DNA of 64,000 nucleotides, from the NCBI GenBank assembly GCA_963737835.1, contig CAVTUH010000002.1, positions 372,001 through 436,000 of the forward strand, written 5' to 3'. Made by a program: the position numbers and the translations under genes. Shown piece by piece: positions 33,511-42,860 of this stretch. Position 1 is the stretch's first letter. Every line of letters starts with the position of its first letter. This DNA is from Palsa-1248 sp963737835. Lineage in GTDB: Bacteria > Gemmatimonadota > Gemmatimonadetes > Gemmatimonadales > Gemmatimonadaceae. Below the pieces are notes generated by a model. It saw only the letters and a program-made list of their open reading frames with translations, ran no database searches and was not told where the DNA came from.

Positions 33511-35601
33511 TCAGGGACTCTGCGTGATGGTCGGCCCGTCACTCGATCCGAGATATTGCCCGAGCCACCCCAACATGCGCCGAATGACATCCCGACTGTG
33601 TATGGGATCACCGGGGAAATGCCCCGGCACCGGCTCCACCACGAGCGATACATGCACGCCGTTGTCGTGCAACGCATGGTACAGTTTGATGGCTTCCGTC
33701 GGCGGCGCGCGCGAATCCTGCAGGTCCTGCAGGATCAATGTGGGCGCGCGGACGTTCGGTGCTCCCGTGATCGCAGACTGTGTGCGGTACCGGTCCGCCG
33801 CGTCGCCGCGCCAGGGCGAGCCGCCGAACGCGTAGTCGTACGTCACGTTCAGGTCGGACAGGTTGTACTGATCGGTGAAGTCGACCGCCGGTGCGCCGGC
33901 AACGGCGGCAGCCCAGCCGCCGTAATGCCCGATGAGCCACACGGTCATCGCTCCTCCGTATGACCAACCGGTCGCCGCGACCCGGGAACGGTCAATGAAG
34001 CCCTTGCGTTCGAGCGCGGCAACGCCCGCCATGATGTCGCGGCCTGGCCCGTCGCTGGCATCTTTGGCGATGGCCCGCTCGTAGCGGTTCCCCAGATTGT
34101 CGCTGCCGCGATAGTTGGGCGAGAAGACGACGTACCCCTGCGCGGCCATGAGCGCCGGGATGAGGTCCCATGTCATCGTCGACGCCGCTTGCGGCCCGCC
34201 GTGGATCCAGAGGACGAGCGGATACTGCCTGGCTGGTGAGAATCCGGGCGGGTACCGCACGACACCGTCTTCGACGAAGTGGTTCGGGCCGACCCAGGAG
34301 AGGGAATCGCCGCGCGCGTTCGCGAGCGTCGCGGCCTCGTCGTTGAGGTGAGTGAGTTGTTTTGGTGCTGCATCCGGCAATGCCATGTAATACAGCTCGG
34401 TGGGATGCGCCGGCGTGCTGCCCGTAAAGGCGATCGACCCGTCGCGGCCGACATCGACATCCATCCAGAAGAACGTCCACGTCGGACTCACGTCGCCAAG
34501 CGCGAGACGGTGCGCCGCGCCCAGCGCCGGTTTCTCCCATAGCGAGACCCGGGCGCCGTCGTTGCCGCCGAGGATGAGCGACCGGCTATCAGGCATCCAC
34601 ATCACACGGACAATGGAGCGATCGATCTCGCTCGCGGCCGCTGTCGGTGCGCCGCCGGCCAATGGCGCGACGTCGATCTCCGTCTCGCCGTTTGGGTCGC
34701 CGCCGCGCGGATACCAGAACGCTATCCGGCGCCCATCGGGCGAGAACACCGGGTAGCTCTCGAGGTTGGTGCGCCCGGTCACGTCGCGAATGCCACCATC
34801 GTCGGCATCGACGATCTGAATCTTGGTCTCGTACTGGTCGCCTTCATGGGCCGACTTCTGCCACATGAACGCGATCGACTTGCCATCCGGCGACCACGAG
34901 AGAAACGGCGTTGGCGGCCCGCCCGCCACCGACCAGGAGCCGCTCGTGAGCCGTTTTGCCGCGCCGCCCGTCGGTGCAACGAGCCAGATATGTGATGGCG
35001 TCGGGGCCGCCGACGTGAACAGGTCGTCATTCTCGAATTCGAATGCGTTGTCGCCCTTGTCGATTGCGGTCTGGTTCGGCGCCGTATCGGCCGCGACGTA
35101 CGCGATCATCTGTCCGTCGGGCCGCCACGCAAAATGCTGCACGCCAGTGATGGCGCTCGTAATCGCCGAGTCGTGGCCGCCCGAGGCCGGTACCACATAG
35201 ACCTCCGGCTGGTCTCCCTTGGGCGTCGGTGCCAGTGCGAGGAAGGCGAGCCGGTCACCGGTCGGCGACCATCGGGGCTGGGTCATCGCTTTGCGGCCGG
35301 TGACGACCACCCGCTGCGCCCCGGTGCTGACCTCGACCGCCACAATCGCCGCCATCGGAGGTTTGTCCGGACTCAGACGGCCGGCCATGACGACGGCGAT
35401 CGACTTCCCGTCCGGCGAGAGCTGCGGGTCCGCGATCCGCACCAGTTTGCCCGCGTCCTTGAACTCGAAGTGATGCGCTTGAGCGCGGACGAGCGATGGC
35501 ACGACGAGCACGAAGCAGCCGACCGCCACGCGCCGCACGATGGTCACGATCGAGGAACGCGCGCTACGCGCCAAGCACCCTGGCACGGTCAATGTCTCCA
35601 T
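33511..35601 (-). CDS. S9-family serine peptidase (prolyl oligopeptidase type)
   Basis: A 696-residue exported peptidase. Signal region IVRRVAVGCFVLVVPSLVRAQ. The N-terminal part is a WD40/TolB-like propeller with repeated SPDGK/SPDGR blades (PQLSPDGKSIAVV, LSWSPDGKSIAFM, PVFSPDGRRIAFW). The C-terminal alpha/beta-hydrolase domain shows WIHGGPQAA, the nucleophile in TGWSYGGAMT (Ser near residue 546), the Asp in LQDLQDSRAPP and the His in PVPGHFPGDP. It cleaves peptides after the propeller filters their size. The start region overlaps a pyrimidine-rich element (35601-35645). Confidence 0.93.
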   Translation of the reverse strand: METLTVPGCLARSARSSIVTIVRRVAVGCFVLVVPSLVRAQAHHFEFKDAGKLVRIADPQLSPDGKSIAVVMAGRLSPDKPPMAAIVAVEVSTGAQRVVVTGRKAMTQPRWSPTGDRLAFLALAPTPKGDQPEVYVVPASGGHDSAITSAITGVQHFAWRPDGQMIAYVAADTAPNQTAIDKGDNAFEFENDDLFTSAAPTPSHIWLVAPTGGAAKRLTSGSWSVAGGPPTPFLSWSPDGKSIAFMWQKSAHEGDQYETKIQIVDADDGGIRDVTGRTNLESYPVFSPDGRRIAFWYPRGGDPNGETEIDVAPLAGGAPTAAASEIDRSIVRVMWMPDSRSLILGGNDGARVSLWEKPALGAAHRLALGDVSPTWTFFWMDVDVGRDGSIAFTGSTPAHPTELYYMALPDAAPKQLTHLNDEAATLANARGDSLSWVGPNHFVEDGVVRYPPGFSPARQYPLVLWIHGGPQAASTMTWDLIPALMAAQGYVVFSPNYRGSDNLGNRYERAIAKDASDGPGRDIMAGVAALERKGFIDRSRVAATGWSYGGAMTVWLIGHYGGWAAAVAGAPAVDFTDQYNLSDLNVTYDYAFGGSPWRGDAADRYRTQSAITGAPNVRAPTLILQDLQDSRAPPTEAIKLYHALHDNGVHVSLVVEPVPGHFPGDPIHSRDVIRRMLGWLGQYLGSSDGPTITQSP

Positions 35602-35645
35602 TCACCTCTCTCCACTCTCCTTTCTACGGCGCGCCAGCGCCGCCC
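35601..35645. repeat. CTCTCTCCACTCTCCTTTC tract plus GGCGCGCCAGCGCC palindrome
   Basis: A pyrimidine tract followed by CGGCGCGCCAGCGCCGCC, an almost perfect palindrome, at the start of the S9 peptidase gene. The same pair of motifs recurs at 44826-44882, 50747-50800, 57100-57140 and 59060-59112. Confidence 0.6.
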
Positions 35646-35739
35646 TTACACGCTAAGTCGGACGGGCAGCTCGGGTGATCGATTCGCGGTCTTCTTGACA
35701 GACCCCTGACAGCGAGGGGGTTGCGGTGCCTGGCCCGAA

Positions 35740-36294
35740 CTACCACCAAATACCCCGTGGCCACCGCCGCGCCAGGTATCGGTCGATGCCGAAGACGCGG
35801 CCCGGCGCGGTCAGTAGCACGACAATGAACCCCACGAGCAGCGCGCGGTCGTTGCTCACATCGGTCAGGCTCGTGCCGTTGAGCAACGCGTAGTTGGTCG
35901 TGAGGATGATCCCGACCGCGCCGGCGAAGCGCGTGGTCAAGCCCAGCAGCATCGCCATGCCGACCGCTGTCTCGCCGATCGCGACCAGTCCGGCGAAGAG
36001 CGCGCCGTGTGGAACGACCACCGATCGCAGAAACGCAATGTAGAGCCCCGTCCCGTGCTGGACATGCTGCGCGATGAACCCCGGCATCCACGAGATCCAG
36101 CCACCCCATGTCCCAGGACCGACCTTGTGTCGCGCCTCGTTCAAGAAAGCCGTACCGAGGTACAGCCGCAGCAGGAGGGTTGTGCTGCGCGGGACGGTGG
36201 CGTGTGTTGCCATGACCGACACCCATCCCGAGAGACGCGCGCCGACAGTCTCGGTGCCGGCAATCGCGCTCCCGGAGGTCGATGGCGCGCTCAC
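35740..36294 (-). CDS. DoxX-family membrane protein
   Basis: About 184 residues if begun at GTG 36294, which overlaps the TGA of the preceding DoxX gene (GTGA); an ATG at 36213 (MATHATVPRSTTLLLRLYLG) would give 157 residues and is the point where similarity to the family begins. Four helices: LLLRLYLGTAFLNEARHKVG, HGALFAGLVAIGETAVGMAMLLG, FAGAVGIILTTNYALLNG, DRALLVGFIVVLLTAPGRVFGIDRYL. DoxX proteins are quinone-linked or redox-related membrane proteins of uncertain role. Confidence 0.88.
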   Translation of the reverse strand: MSAPSTSGSAIAGTETVGARLSGWVSVMATHATVPRSTTLLLRLYLGTAFLNEARHKVGPGTWGGWISWMPGFIAQHVQHGTGLYIAFLRSVVVPHGALFAGLVAIGETAVGMAMLLGLTTRFAGAVGIILTTNYALLNGTSLTDVSNDRALLVGFIVVLLTAPGRVFGIDRYLARRWPRGIWW

Positions 36295-36813
36295 CCGAGC
36301 ACCATCGCCGGCTGTCGGCGTGCGAGCACTGCGTCGACGCCCCAGGTGCGGCCCGCCCGTCCCAGCCATACGGCGACAAGCAGCGCGAGGTAGGCCGACG
36401 GGTCGGCGGCACCATACAGGGCGTTGCCCGCGGCGGCCGCGTAGCTGAGCAACAGCACGCCCGCGATCAGTGCGGTGAGCCGCGTCCAGATCCCCGCGAT
36501 CAACGCGATCCCCACGATGAGATGGACCCACCCCAGCGCGGGTGCGATCACATCAGTTCGCGGCAACACGACATGCGTGATGAACGGCCCATACCACACC
36601 GCACTGTGTGGCAGCCACGACGTGAGTTGCTCGCGTAGCGCTTGCGGCCAGCTCTGTCCCGCCGCCGTCCAGGTCGTCGATCCCGTGAGCTGTTCCGCGC
36701 CGGCGAGCTGTGAAGACCACACCCGCGTAAATCCGCGGGATCACCAGCGGCCAGCGGGGAATGGCATCGGACGGTGGGACCTCGATCGTGCCTGAATTCC
36801 AATGCAAGGCCAT
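36291..36813 (-). CDS. Second DoxX-family membrane protein, N-terminal frameshift
   Basis: From ATG 36813 (GGAGAAAAGAG upstream) the frame reads WPLVIPRIYAGVVF and then becomes Arg-rich. In the next frame QLAGAEQLTGSTTW ... LPRTDVIAPALGWVHLIVGIALIAGIWTRLTALIAGVLLLSYAAAAGN continues the DoxX fold to the stop at 36291. The two parts join if one A is removed near 36711. Read as one gene it gives about 173 residues and a complete four-helix DoxX protein. A shorter protein from GTG 36722 lacks the first helix. It overlaps the downstream DoxX gene by four bases. Confidence 0.75.
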
Positions 36814-36850
36814 CTCTTTTCTCCTCTCGGCGGTTCTCCTCTCTCAGGGC

Positions 36851-36907
36851 CTAGCGCTCCGCCCCTGACCCCTTGTCCAACGTCCAACGTCCAACGTCCA
36901 ACGTCTA
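36851..36907. repeat. Combined GGGGTCA and GTCCAACGTCCAACGTC array
   Basis: GCCCCTGACCCC at 36861-36872 is followed directly by four GTCCAACGTCCAAC-type units and GTCTAG (36875-36907). Two of the repeat families of this window thus adjoin here, just beyond the stop of the hydrolase gene at 36918. Confidence 0.7.
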
Positions 36908-36917
36908 GCGGTTTCAG

Positions 36918-37700
36918 TTATGCCACAAACCACCGCATTGCCCGCTCCACGTTCTCCGGTCTGATCTGATGTCCGCCATCGAACTCCACGAACTGCACGC
37001 GATACCCGTCGTGCTCCAGCTCGGCGGCGATGCGGCGACCGCACTGATCGATCGGCAGGATCTGGTCGCGAGTGCCGTGCGCGATGAATACCGAGGGATG
37101 ACCATGCCGCTCCCCCGGGATGATGAACCCCGCGGAGTGCGCGACGATGTGCGTGAAGAGGTCGCCATTCACAAGGCCCAGGGAGACGGCGTACGTCGCG
37201 CCGTCGGAGAAGCCGGCAATCGCGATGCGCCGCGGATCGACTGCGCAGTGCTGAAACACGTGGCCGAGCACATCGTCCGCGCGCTGCAGGTCGACGCCGT
37301 ACCCACCGTGAATTGCGTCCCAGGTAATCGCCTCGGAGCTCGGCGCCACCAGGATTACACCGGCGGACGTCACCGCGTCCGTGTTTGCGTCGAGTGACTC
37401 GCTCACGCTCATCGTCGCGCCGTGAAATGCGAGCAGCACCGGCGCTGCCTGGCCGATGCTGACCGTCGATGGGATGAGGACGACAGTCGGTCGGCCGTTG
37501 CTCGTCGCGAGCGTGTGCAGGCCATGCGGGAGGAGATCGGACGGGCTCGGCACCGGGCGAGCGGTGAATCGTCCGTCCTCCGGTCGGCTGAGTCGCTGCC
37601 ATTGGCCGGCCGCCGAGTGCAGTCCAACCGCGCCGGCGGCCAGGGCGGTATCGATGACGAATTGTCGGCGCGTGACGAGGTGCGTGGCTTCAAGGTGCAT
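36918..37700 (-). CDS. Exported alpha/beta hydrolase (esterase/depolymerase-like)
   Basis: About 260 residues. Tat-like signal TRRQFVIDTALAAGAVGLHSA. The core shows VLLAFHGATMS (oxyanion strand), the nucleophile in IAGFSDGATYAVSLG, the Asp in IAHGTRDQILPI and the His in FDGGHQIRPE, as in LpqC/phospholipase-carboxylesterase-type esterases. ATG 37700 was chosen; an ATG 10 codons upstream is in frame. Substrate unknown. Confidence 0.85.
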   Translation of the reverse strand: MHLEATHLVTRRQFVIDTALAAGAVGLHSAAGQWQRLSRPEDGRFTARPVPSPSDLLPHGLHTLATSNGRPTVVLIPSTVSIGQAAPVLLAFHGATMSVSESLDANTDAVTSAGVILVAPSSEAITWDAIHGGYGVDLQRADDVLGHVFQHCAVDPRRIAIAGFSDGATYAVSLGLVNGDLFTHIVAHSAGFIIPGERHGHPSVFIAHGTRDQILPIDQCGRRIAAELEHDGYRVQFVEFDGGHQIRPENVERAMRWFVA

Positions 37701-37849
37701 CGCGCTGGCGCAGCCGGTGAAAGGAAACATGTCCCCACGTATTTGATCCAGGATCAGGACGGGAGGCTACCGGCGTACCCGATTATTTAACACAGCGTTG
37801 ACGTCCGACGCAGTTGTGCAGCCGACGCCTGCGCGCAAGAGATACGTGC

Positions 37850-38867
37850 GTGGACCTGAGCGTGCGACGCCGCTATCGCTGGTCGGTCGTTGTACTCCTG
37901 GCTACGGCTCCGGTGCCCGCACAATCGGCGGCTGCTCCCGAGCAAGTCAGCTTCAGGAGCGGCGACATCACCCTCGTGGGCACGCTCTACCTTCCCGCCC
38001 AGCAGGGGCGGCACCCCGCGCTGGTCGCGCTGCACGCGTCCAACGGCGGGACGCGCGACTATCCCCCCTATCAACACCTCGCGACCGACCTTCCTTCCGC
38101 AGGCTTCGCAGTGCTGCTGTACGACCGTCGGGGAGAAGGCGCGTCCGGCGGCACGCGTCCCGCCGACTTCGATCAACTCACGGCAGATGGCGTCGCCGCC
38201 GTTGCTTACTTGAAGTCGCGTCCGGACATCGATCCGGCCCGCATTGGCGTGTGGGGCTTGAGTCAAGGAGGGTGGCTCGCGCCGCTCGTCGCGACCAAGT
38301 CGCCAGATGTCGCCTTCGTCATCGCGGTGTCGGCGCCAGGCGTCACGCCTGCACAGCAGAATGGCCTACTCCGCGAGCTACGCACTGCACGCCGCCGGCC
38401 AACCTGCCGCCGTCGTCGACCATGCGCTCAGTGTCCGCGCGGCGGTCGACAACTACTACCGCGGTCGAGTGCCGAAAGCGGCTGCAGATTCCGCCGTCAG
38501 CGGCATCCAACAGGAAACATGGTTTAGCCAGGTCCTTCTTCCTGGCGGCGGCCGTCTGCCAGACGACCCCACGCATACGCAATGGTATGCCACGATGGAC
38601 TACGATCCGCTGGCCACGATTGCTCGGATCAAGGTCCCGATGTTGTTCTTCTTTGCGGAGGACGATGCATATGTCCCCGTGCCGGAAAGCATGACGCGCT
38701 TCCGTGAAGTCGCGCGAACGACAGACGTGACGATCCTGCGGATTTCCGGCACGAACCACTTCATGGACACCGGCAAGCCAGCCTACGCCGGCCCGACATC
38801 ACCCGTCTACATCCACGATCTCGTGGATTGGTTGACGAAACACGAGACGTTAGACGTTGGACGTTAG
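37850..38867 (+). pseudogene. Alpha/beta hydrolase split by a one-base frameshift
   Basis: The first frame has a signal sequence (YRWSVVVLLATAPVPAQS), LVALHASNGGTRDYP, LLYDRRGEGAS, the nucleophile GVWGLSQGGWLAP and reaches VSAPGVTPAQQ. One extra A at 38360 moves the frame; the next frame goes on MAYSASYALHAAGQPAAVV, then VPMLFFFAEDDAYVP (acid), RISGTNHFMD (His) and ends at 38867. Together they form one complete dienelactone-hydrolase/BAAT-like exported hydrolase of about 338 residues. The C-terminus TLDVGR and the TAG stop come from the adjacent repeat element. Confidence 0.8.
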
Positions 38868-38959
38868 ACGTTGGAAGACAAACCGCGAGGCCTGCTGGAT
38901 GCACCGCGGCTGGCCTCGAGTCTTGTCTTCCAACGTCCAACGTCTAACGTCCAACGTCC
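38845..38959. repeat. Inverted GTTAGACGTTGGACGTT arrays around a hairpin
   Basis: Left arm of GACGTTAGACGTTGG units (38845-38876), a GAAGACAA...TTGTCTTC closing stem and GCGAGGCC...GGCCTCG core, then a right arm CCAACGTCCAACGTCTAACG repeated. It lies between convergent genes and supplies the stop codons of both: TAG of the hydrolase (tail TLDVGR) and TAG of the permease (tail RDVGR). It may also act as a bidirectional terminator. Confidence 0.85.
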
Positions 38960-41361
38960 CTTATTGCTTCAATCGGATCCACGCGCGACGCGCGAAGCGC
39001 AGGGACAGTCGAGGCGACCATTGCCAAGCACAACAGCGCACTCCCGACGAGCACGAAGGTTGGCGCGTCGACTGGGCCAATTCCATAGAGGAGCCGCGAT
39101 AGGAGCCGGCTCGTGAGCGCCGCGACGAGAAGACCGATCGAGCCGCCTGCCACGCACAGCGCGAGGCCACGCAGGACGACCGCGCCGACCACGGCACGGG
39201 TGTCGGCTCCAAGTGCCATGCGGACCCCCAACTCTGCGCGTCGCTGGGTCACGCCATACGCGATGACACCGTACACGCCGAGCGCGCTCAGGATGGCAGC
39301 GACGGTCGCAAACACCCCCATCAGAATGACGAGGGCACGCTGCCGCGCCAGATCGGTTGTCACCAAAGCGGAGAGAGGCCGTTCGTCGAAGATCGGCACC
39401 AATGCAGCAAGCGCGTGCATGATGCGACGCGATGCGGTGATGGTCTTCGCCTCGGGCAGTCGTCCGTAGAGCACGACATCCATGCCCCAGTCACCGAAGT
39501 GTCCGAACTGAGCACGCGAGAAGGGTACGTACGCGATGGGTTCCGCAGCGCTTGCGAGCCCTGGATGCACGTCACCCGCTACCCCAGCCACCGTATACCA
39601 GCGTGCGCCGGGAGTGGCCGGATCGAAGGTGACGCGCCGGCCGATGGGATCGCCCCCCGGCCACCCGCGAGCGGCAAAGGAAGCGCTGACGACGACGGGA
39701 TTCGCATCGCCATGCTCATCCCCCGCATCCAATGCCCGCCCTCGGAGCAGGGGAATGCCCATGGTCGATAGGTAGTTCGGCAACACCACACGATAGCTCG
39801 CGGTCGGCTCACGCCCCGCTTCGTACTCCTGGCCTTCCGGGCGAAAGTCTGTCGTCCACCATGAGCCGGTGAGCGGCAGACGATTGACCGCGGTCACGGC
39901 GCGTACGCCCGGCAGTGCACCCAACCGCGCAGTCAACTCGCTGTAGAACGCTGCCGCCTCGCCCCGCCTGCTCATCACGGCCTGGCTCGGCGCCGCGCGA
40001 AACGTGATGCGATCCTCGACTGCAAACCCGGGCTGCACACGACTGAGCTGCTCGAAGCTCCGAAAGAGCAGCACCGCGCCGACGAGCACCACGGCAGCGA
40101 AGCCCACCTGCGCCGCAACGAGGCCACCCCGAATGCGCTCGCTGGCGTGCCCCGACGTCGATCGCGCAGTGCCGTGCAGCACCCAGCCTGGCGCAGTGCC
40201 GGCTGCGCGAAGCGCGGGGATGAGCCCGAACGCGAGCCCCACGAGCAACACCGACACGATAGAGTAGGCGAACACCCAGCCATCGATCGCGAGTGTATCC
40301 AGGCGCGGGAGCTGCAGCACGGCCAGATGTCGGACGAGCGGGGCAGAAGCGGCGGCGACTACGGTGCCGAGCGCCCCGCCCGTCAGTGCGAGCAGCATGC
40401 TCTCGAGGAGCAGCGCGCGCGCGAGTACGCGCCCGTCCGCACCGAGCGCGACGCGGACCGCGACCTCCGGCTCACGCTCGGCGGCGCGCGCCAAATAAAG
40501 GTTCGCTGTCGTGATCGTCACGATCAGGAGCACGAGCACGGCCATTCCCCATGCCGCGAGCAGCGGCGCGCGCACCTCGACCGTCTCTGCCGAGAGCAGA
40601 GGCTCGACCAGCACCGAGACGTCGCGATTGCTGGCGGGATAGGCTCGCGCGAGCCGAGCGGAGATCGTGTTCATCTCGACGCGCGCTTCCGCCAGTGACA
40701 CGCCTGCACGCAGTCGCCCAACCGCAGCCACCCAACGAGCGATGCGCGGGCCTGTCTGGTCGGCTGCGGCGGCGAATGGCCGGAGCACTGCGGTGGCTGG
40801 GTCCGGAAAGGCGAAGCCGGCAGGCATCACGCCGATGACTTGTAGTGGGTCGCCGTCGAGATCGATCGTGCTCCCGATCGCGTTGGGATTGCTCTCGAGC
40901 GCGCTCGCCCAAAATCCGTTCGAGATGATAGCGACGCGCGCAAATGCGCGATCATCGGCATCGGTGGTCACGCGTCCCAGCGCTGGTCGCAAGCCAAGCG
41001 CGCGAAAGACGCCGGCGCTGGCGAACGCGACCTTGATGCGCCGCGGCTCGCCGGCGACCACCACGTTCGCCTCCTGCGGGACATACGTGCCGATCGTCGC
41101 GAACGACCGGCTTTGCTGCACCCAGTCGTCGACGTCCTGCCGCGAGACCCCATTCCGCATTTCGCCGCGAAGCTGATTCGTCGACCAGAGGGCGACTGCG
41201 CGATCCGCCTCGGGATACGAGAGCGGCTTGAGCAGGACGTTCCGAACGACGCCGAAGATTGCGGTGTTCGCGCCCACGCCAATCGTGAGCACGGCGAGCA
41301 TCACGAAGGTGAAGCCAGGTTTTCGTGCGAGGCCCCGAACGACATATCGCAAATCCCGCAA
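38944..41361 (-). CDS. ADOP-type MacB-like ABC transporter permease
   Basis: About 805 residues. TTG 41361 (LRDLRYVVRGLARKPGF) is preceded by GGAGGT with ideal spacing and begins exactly where ADOP permeases begin; the long in-frame extension upstream is not protein-like. N-terminal helix FVMLAVLTIGVGANTAIFGVV, MacB-type periplasmic region, central helices (LLAAWGMAVLVLLIVTITTANLYLARA, LLALTGGALGTVVAAASAPL, VFAYSIVSVLLVGLAFGLIPA, FAAVVLVGAVLLFRSF), C-terminal FtsX cluster ending DPIEAIRDVGR, whose last four residues are encoded by the repeat. No ATPase gene adjoins it. Confidence 0.92.
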   Translation of the reverse strand: MRDLRYVVRGLARKPGFTFVMLAVLTIGVGANTAIFGVVRNVLLKPLSYPEADRAVALWSTNQLRGEMRNGVSRQDVDDWVQQSRSFATIGTYVPQEANVVVAGEPRRIKVAFASAGVFRALGLRPALGRVTTDADDRAFARVAIISNGFWASALESNPNAIGSTIDLDGDPLQVIGVMPAGFAFPDPATAVLRPFAAAADQTGPRIARWVAAVGRLRAGVSLAEARVEMNTISARLARAYPASNRDVSVLVEPLLSAETVEVRAPLLAAWGMAVLVLLIVTITTANLYLARAAEREPEVAVRVALGADGRVLARALLLESMLLALTGGALGTVVAAASAPLVRHLAVLQLPRLDTLAIDGWVFAYSIVSVLLVGLAFGLIPALRAAGTAPGWVLHGTARSTSGHASERIRGGLVAAQVGFAAVVLVGAVLLFRSFEQLSRVQPGFAVEDRITFRAAPSQAVMSRRGEAAAFYSELTARLGALPGVRAVTAVNRLPLTGSWWTTDFRPEGQEYEAGREPTASYRVVLPNYLSTMGIPLLRGRALDAGDEHGDANPVVVSASFAARGWPGGDPIGRRVTFDPATPGARWYTVAGVAGDVHPGLASAAEPIAYVPFSRAQFGHFGDWGMDVVLYGRLPEAKTITASRRIMHALAALVPIFDERPLSALVTTDLARQRALVILMGVFATVAAILSALGVYGVIAYGVTQRRAELGVRMALGADTRAVVGAVVLRGLALCVAGGSIGLLVAALTSRLLSRLLYGIGPVDAPTFVLVGSALLCLAMVASTVPALRASRVDPIEAIRDVGR

Positions 41362-41430
41362 ACCATTACCTCCGAAACCGGTGGATCGCCGCCGGATTTC
41401 ACCGCCCGCGCGTAAGGCAGTTGACCGGCG

Positions 41431-41458
41431 GGTAGGGGCGACGCATGCGTCGCCCTCT
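41431..41458. repeat. Palindrome GGGCGACGCATGCGTCGCCC
   Basis: A perfect 20-bp palindrome (41436-41455) preceded by GGTAG. Related copies lie at 42747-42775 and 44217-44243. Confidence 0.8.
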
Positions 41459-41544
41459 TTGACGCCACAACCTGGCGGCAAGGTTTGCACGGACCTGACC
41501 TGCTCACGGCAACCACCTGCCCGGTCGCCAATGTCCGATCCCGT

Positions 41545-42708
41545 ATGAACCCACTCACCCATGCCCTCGCCGTGATGGTCCTGGCCGCCGCCCCATGTCT
41601 CGCGCAAGACGGCGCGTCGGGCGACGCAGTCGATGTTCCGCTCACGCCGGATCGGTGGACCTTCACGCAGCTCTACCGTCGTGATGCCACAAAGGACACG
41701 CTCCCCAGCTTCGAGACGCACCTCGGGCGGCCAAGCCTGTTTCTTCCTAGCGGCTTTGCCGGGGCGAGTGGCGTGAGTCTTCAGAACGGCACGTTGGAGG
41801 CGGACGTCGCGGCCTATCCGGACGGAAACTTCTTCGGCCTGGCATTTCATGTTGCCACCCCGCCGGACCAGTATGAGATCGTGTTCTTCCGCCCGCATTC
41901 GACCAATGTGGTTCAGTACGCGCCGTCGTTCTTCCACATGAATGCGTGGCAGTTCTTTCCGGCGCCGGACTTTGTCTCGTCGCCCGACTTTCCCCAGGAC
42001 CGCTGGGTGCACGTCCGCATCGTGATCAAGGGGTTGATTGCGTCGGTGTATCTCGACACTGCCTCGACGCCGACGATCGAAGTGCACGATCTGACGCTGG
42101 GGAGCGTCGCCGGCAGCATTGGATTCTGGGCCAGAGCGGGCGGCGGTTACATCTCCAACGTTCGCTATCGGCCAAATGCAGCGACGTACGCGACGACGCC
42201 GGAGCGACCGTTCGCACCCGGTGCGCTCACGGAGGGATGGTCGCTTTCCGACGCAAAGCCGGTCTCCGAGGTCGATCCTGGGGTTTACCCCACCGTGAGC
42301 ACGCTTCGGTGGCAGCCCGTGCGGGCCGAGCGCGATGGGTTGGTCTTGATCGGCCGCTACCGGCCGGATCCGGACGTCGGCGGGACCAAGCCCCGCAGCA
42401 ACGGGCCCGGCAAGGCGCCGCCCGAAATGCAGGTCGCGTTTGCCCGGACCACGATTACGGCGCCCCGCGATACCGTGCGCAAGATGTGGATTGGCTACAG
42501 CGACGAGGTCGTGGTCTATCTCAACGGGCGTCCGCTGTACTCAGGCCACAACAACATGTCCTACCGCGATCCATCCGATTTGGGCTACGTCTATCCGTAC
42601 GCGGACGCCGTGTTCTTGCCACTCAAGAAGGGGAAGAACGAGTTGCTGTTGGCGGTGAGTGAGGCGACGGCCGGGTGGGGATTTACCTGCAGACTCGATC
42701 CGCCGTGA
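41545..42708 (+). CDS. Secreted concanavalin A-like (LamG/DUF1080-type) protein
   Basis: A 387-residue protein with signal peptide MNPLTHALAVMVLAAAPCLAQ. The domain from about residue 45 to 215 is a lectin/glucanase jelly roll: FETHLGRPSLFLPSGFAGA, DGNFFGLAFHVATPPDQYEIVFFRPHST, QDRWVHVRIVIKGLIASVYLDTASTPTIEVHDL, GSIGFWARAGGGYISNVRY. The C-terminal half (TVRKMWIGYSDEVVVYLNGRPLYSG) resembles a second beta-sandwich. Probably binds a carbohydrate or polymer; no catalytic residues can be named. Confidence 0.78.
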   Translation: MNPLTHALAVMVLAAAPCLAQDGASGDAVDVPLTPDRWTFTQLYRRDATKDTLPSFETHLGRPSLFLPSGFAGASGVSLQNGTLEADVAAYPDGNFFGLAFHVATPPDQYEIVFFRPHSTNVVQYAPSFFHMNAWQFFPAPDFVSSPDFPQDRWVHVRIVIKGLIASVYLDTASTPTIEVHDLTLGSVAGSIGFWARAGGGYISNVRYRPNAATYATTPERPFAPGALTEGWSLSDAKPVSEVDPGVYPTVSTLRWQPVRAERDGLVLIGRYRPDPDVGGTKPRSNGPGKAPPEMQVAFARTTITAPRDTVRKMWIGYSDEVVVYLNGRPLYSGHNNMSYRDPSDLGYVYPYADAVFLPLKKGKNELLLAVSEATAGWGFTCRLDPP

Positions 42709-42746
42709 GACGCTGCCGAATAGCGGTTCCGGGCCCGACCGACCCC

Positions 42747-42775
42747 AAGGGCGACGCGTTGCGTCGCCCCTACCC
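42747..42775. repeat. Palindrome GGGCGACGC-GTT-GCGTCGCCC
   Basis: A variant of the 41431 palindrome with three central bases, followed by CTACCC (the reverse complement of the GGTAGG flank of the 41431 copy). It lies 40 bases after the lectin-like gene. Confidence 0.75.
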
Positions 42776-42860
42776 GCCGTTCCTCACGCATCGTGCGCTC
42801 TCTCACAAGCGGGATCTCCTGAGCATCGACGCGCCTCCTGACATCACGCGTCACAACGGA

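Noticed and set aside
36875..36907. GTCCAACGTCCAACGTC arrays as a CRISPR
   Set aside because: Units are seven to nine bases and contiguous, with no spacers.
41362..42087. N-terminal extension of the third ADOP permease
   Set aside because: Antisense to the lectin-like gene and unlike any permease; TTG 41361 has a strong ribosome-binding site.
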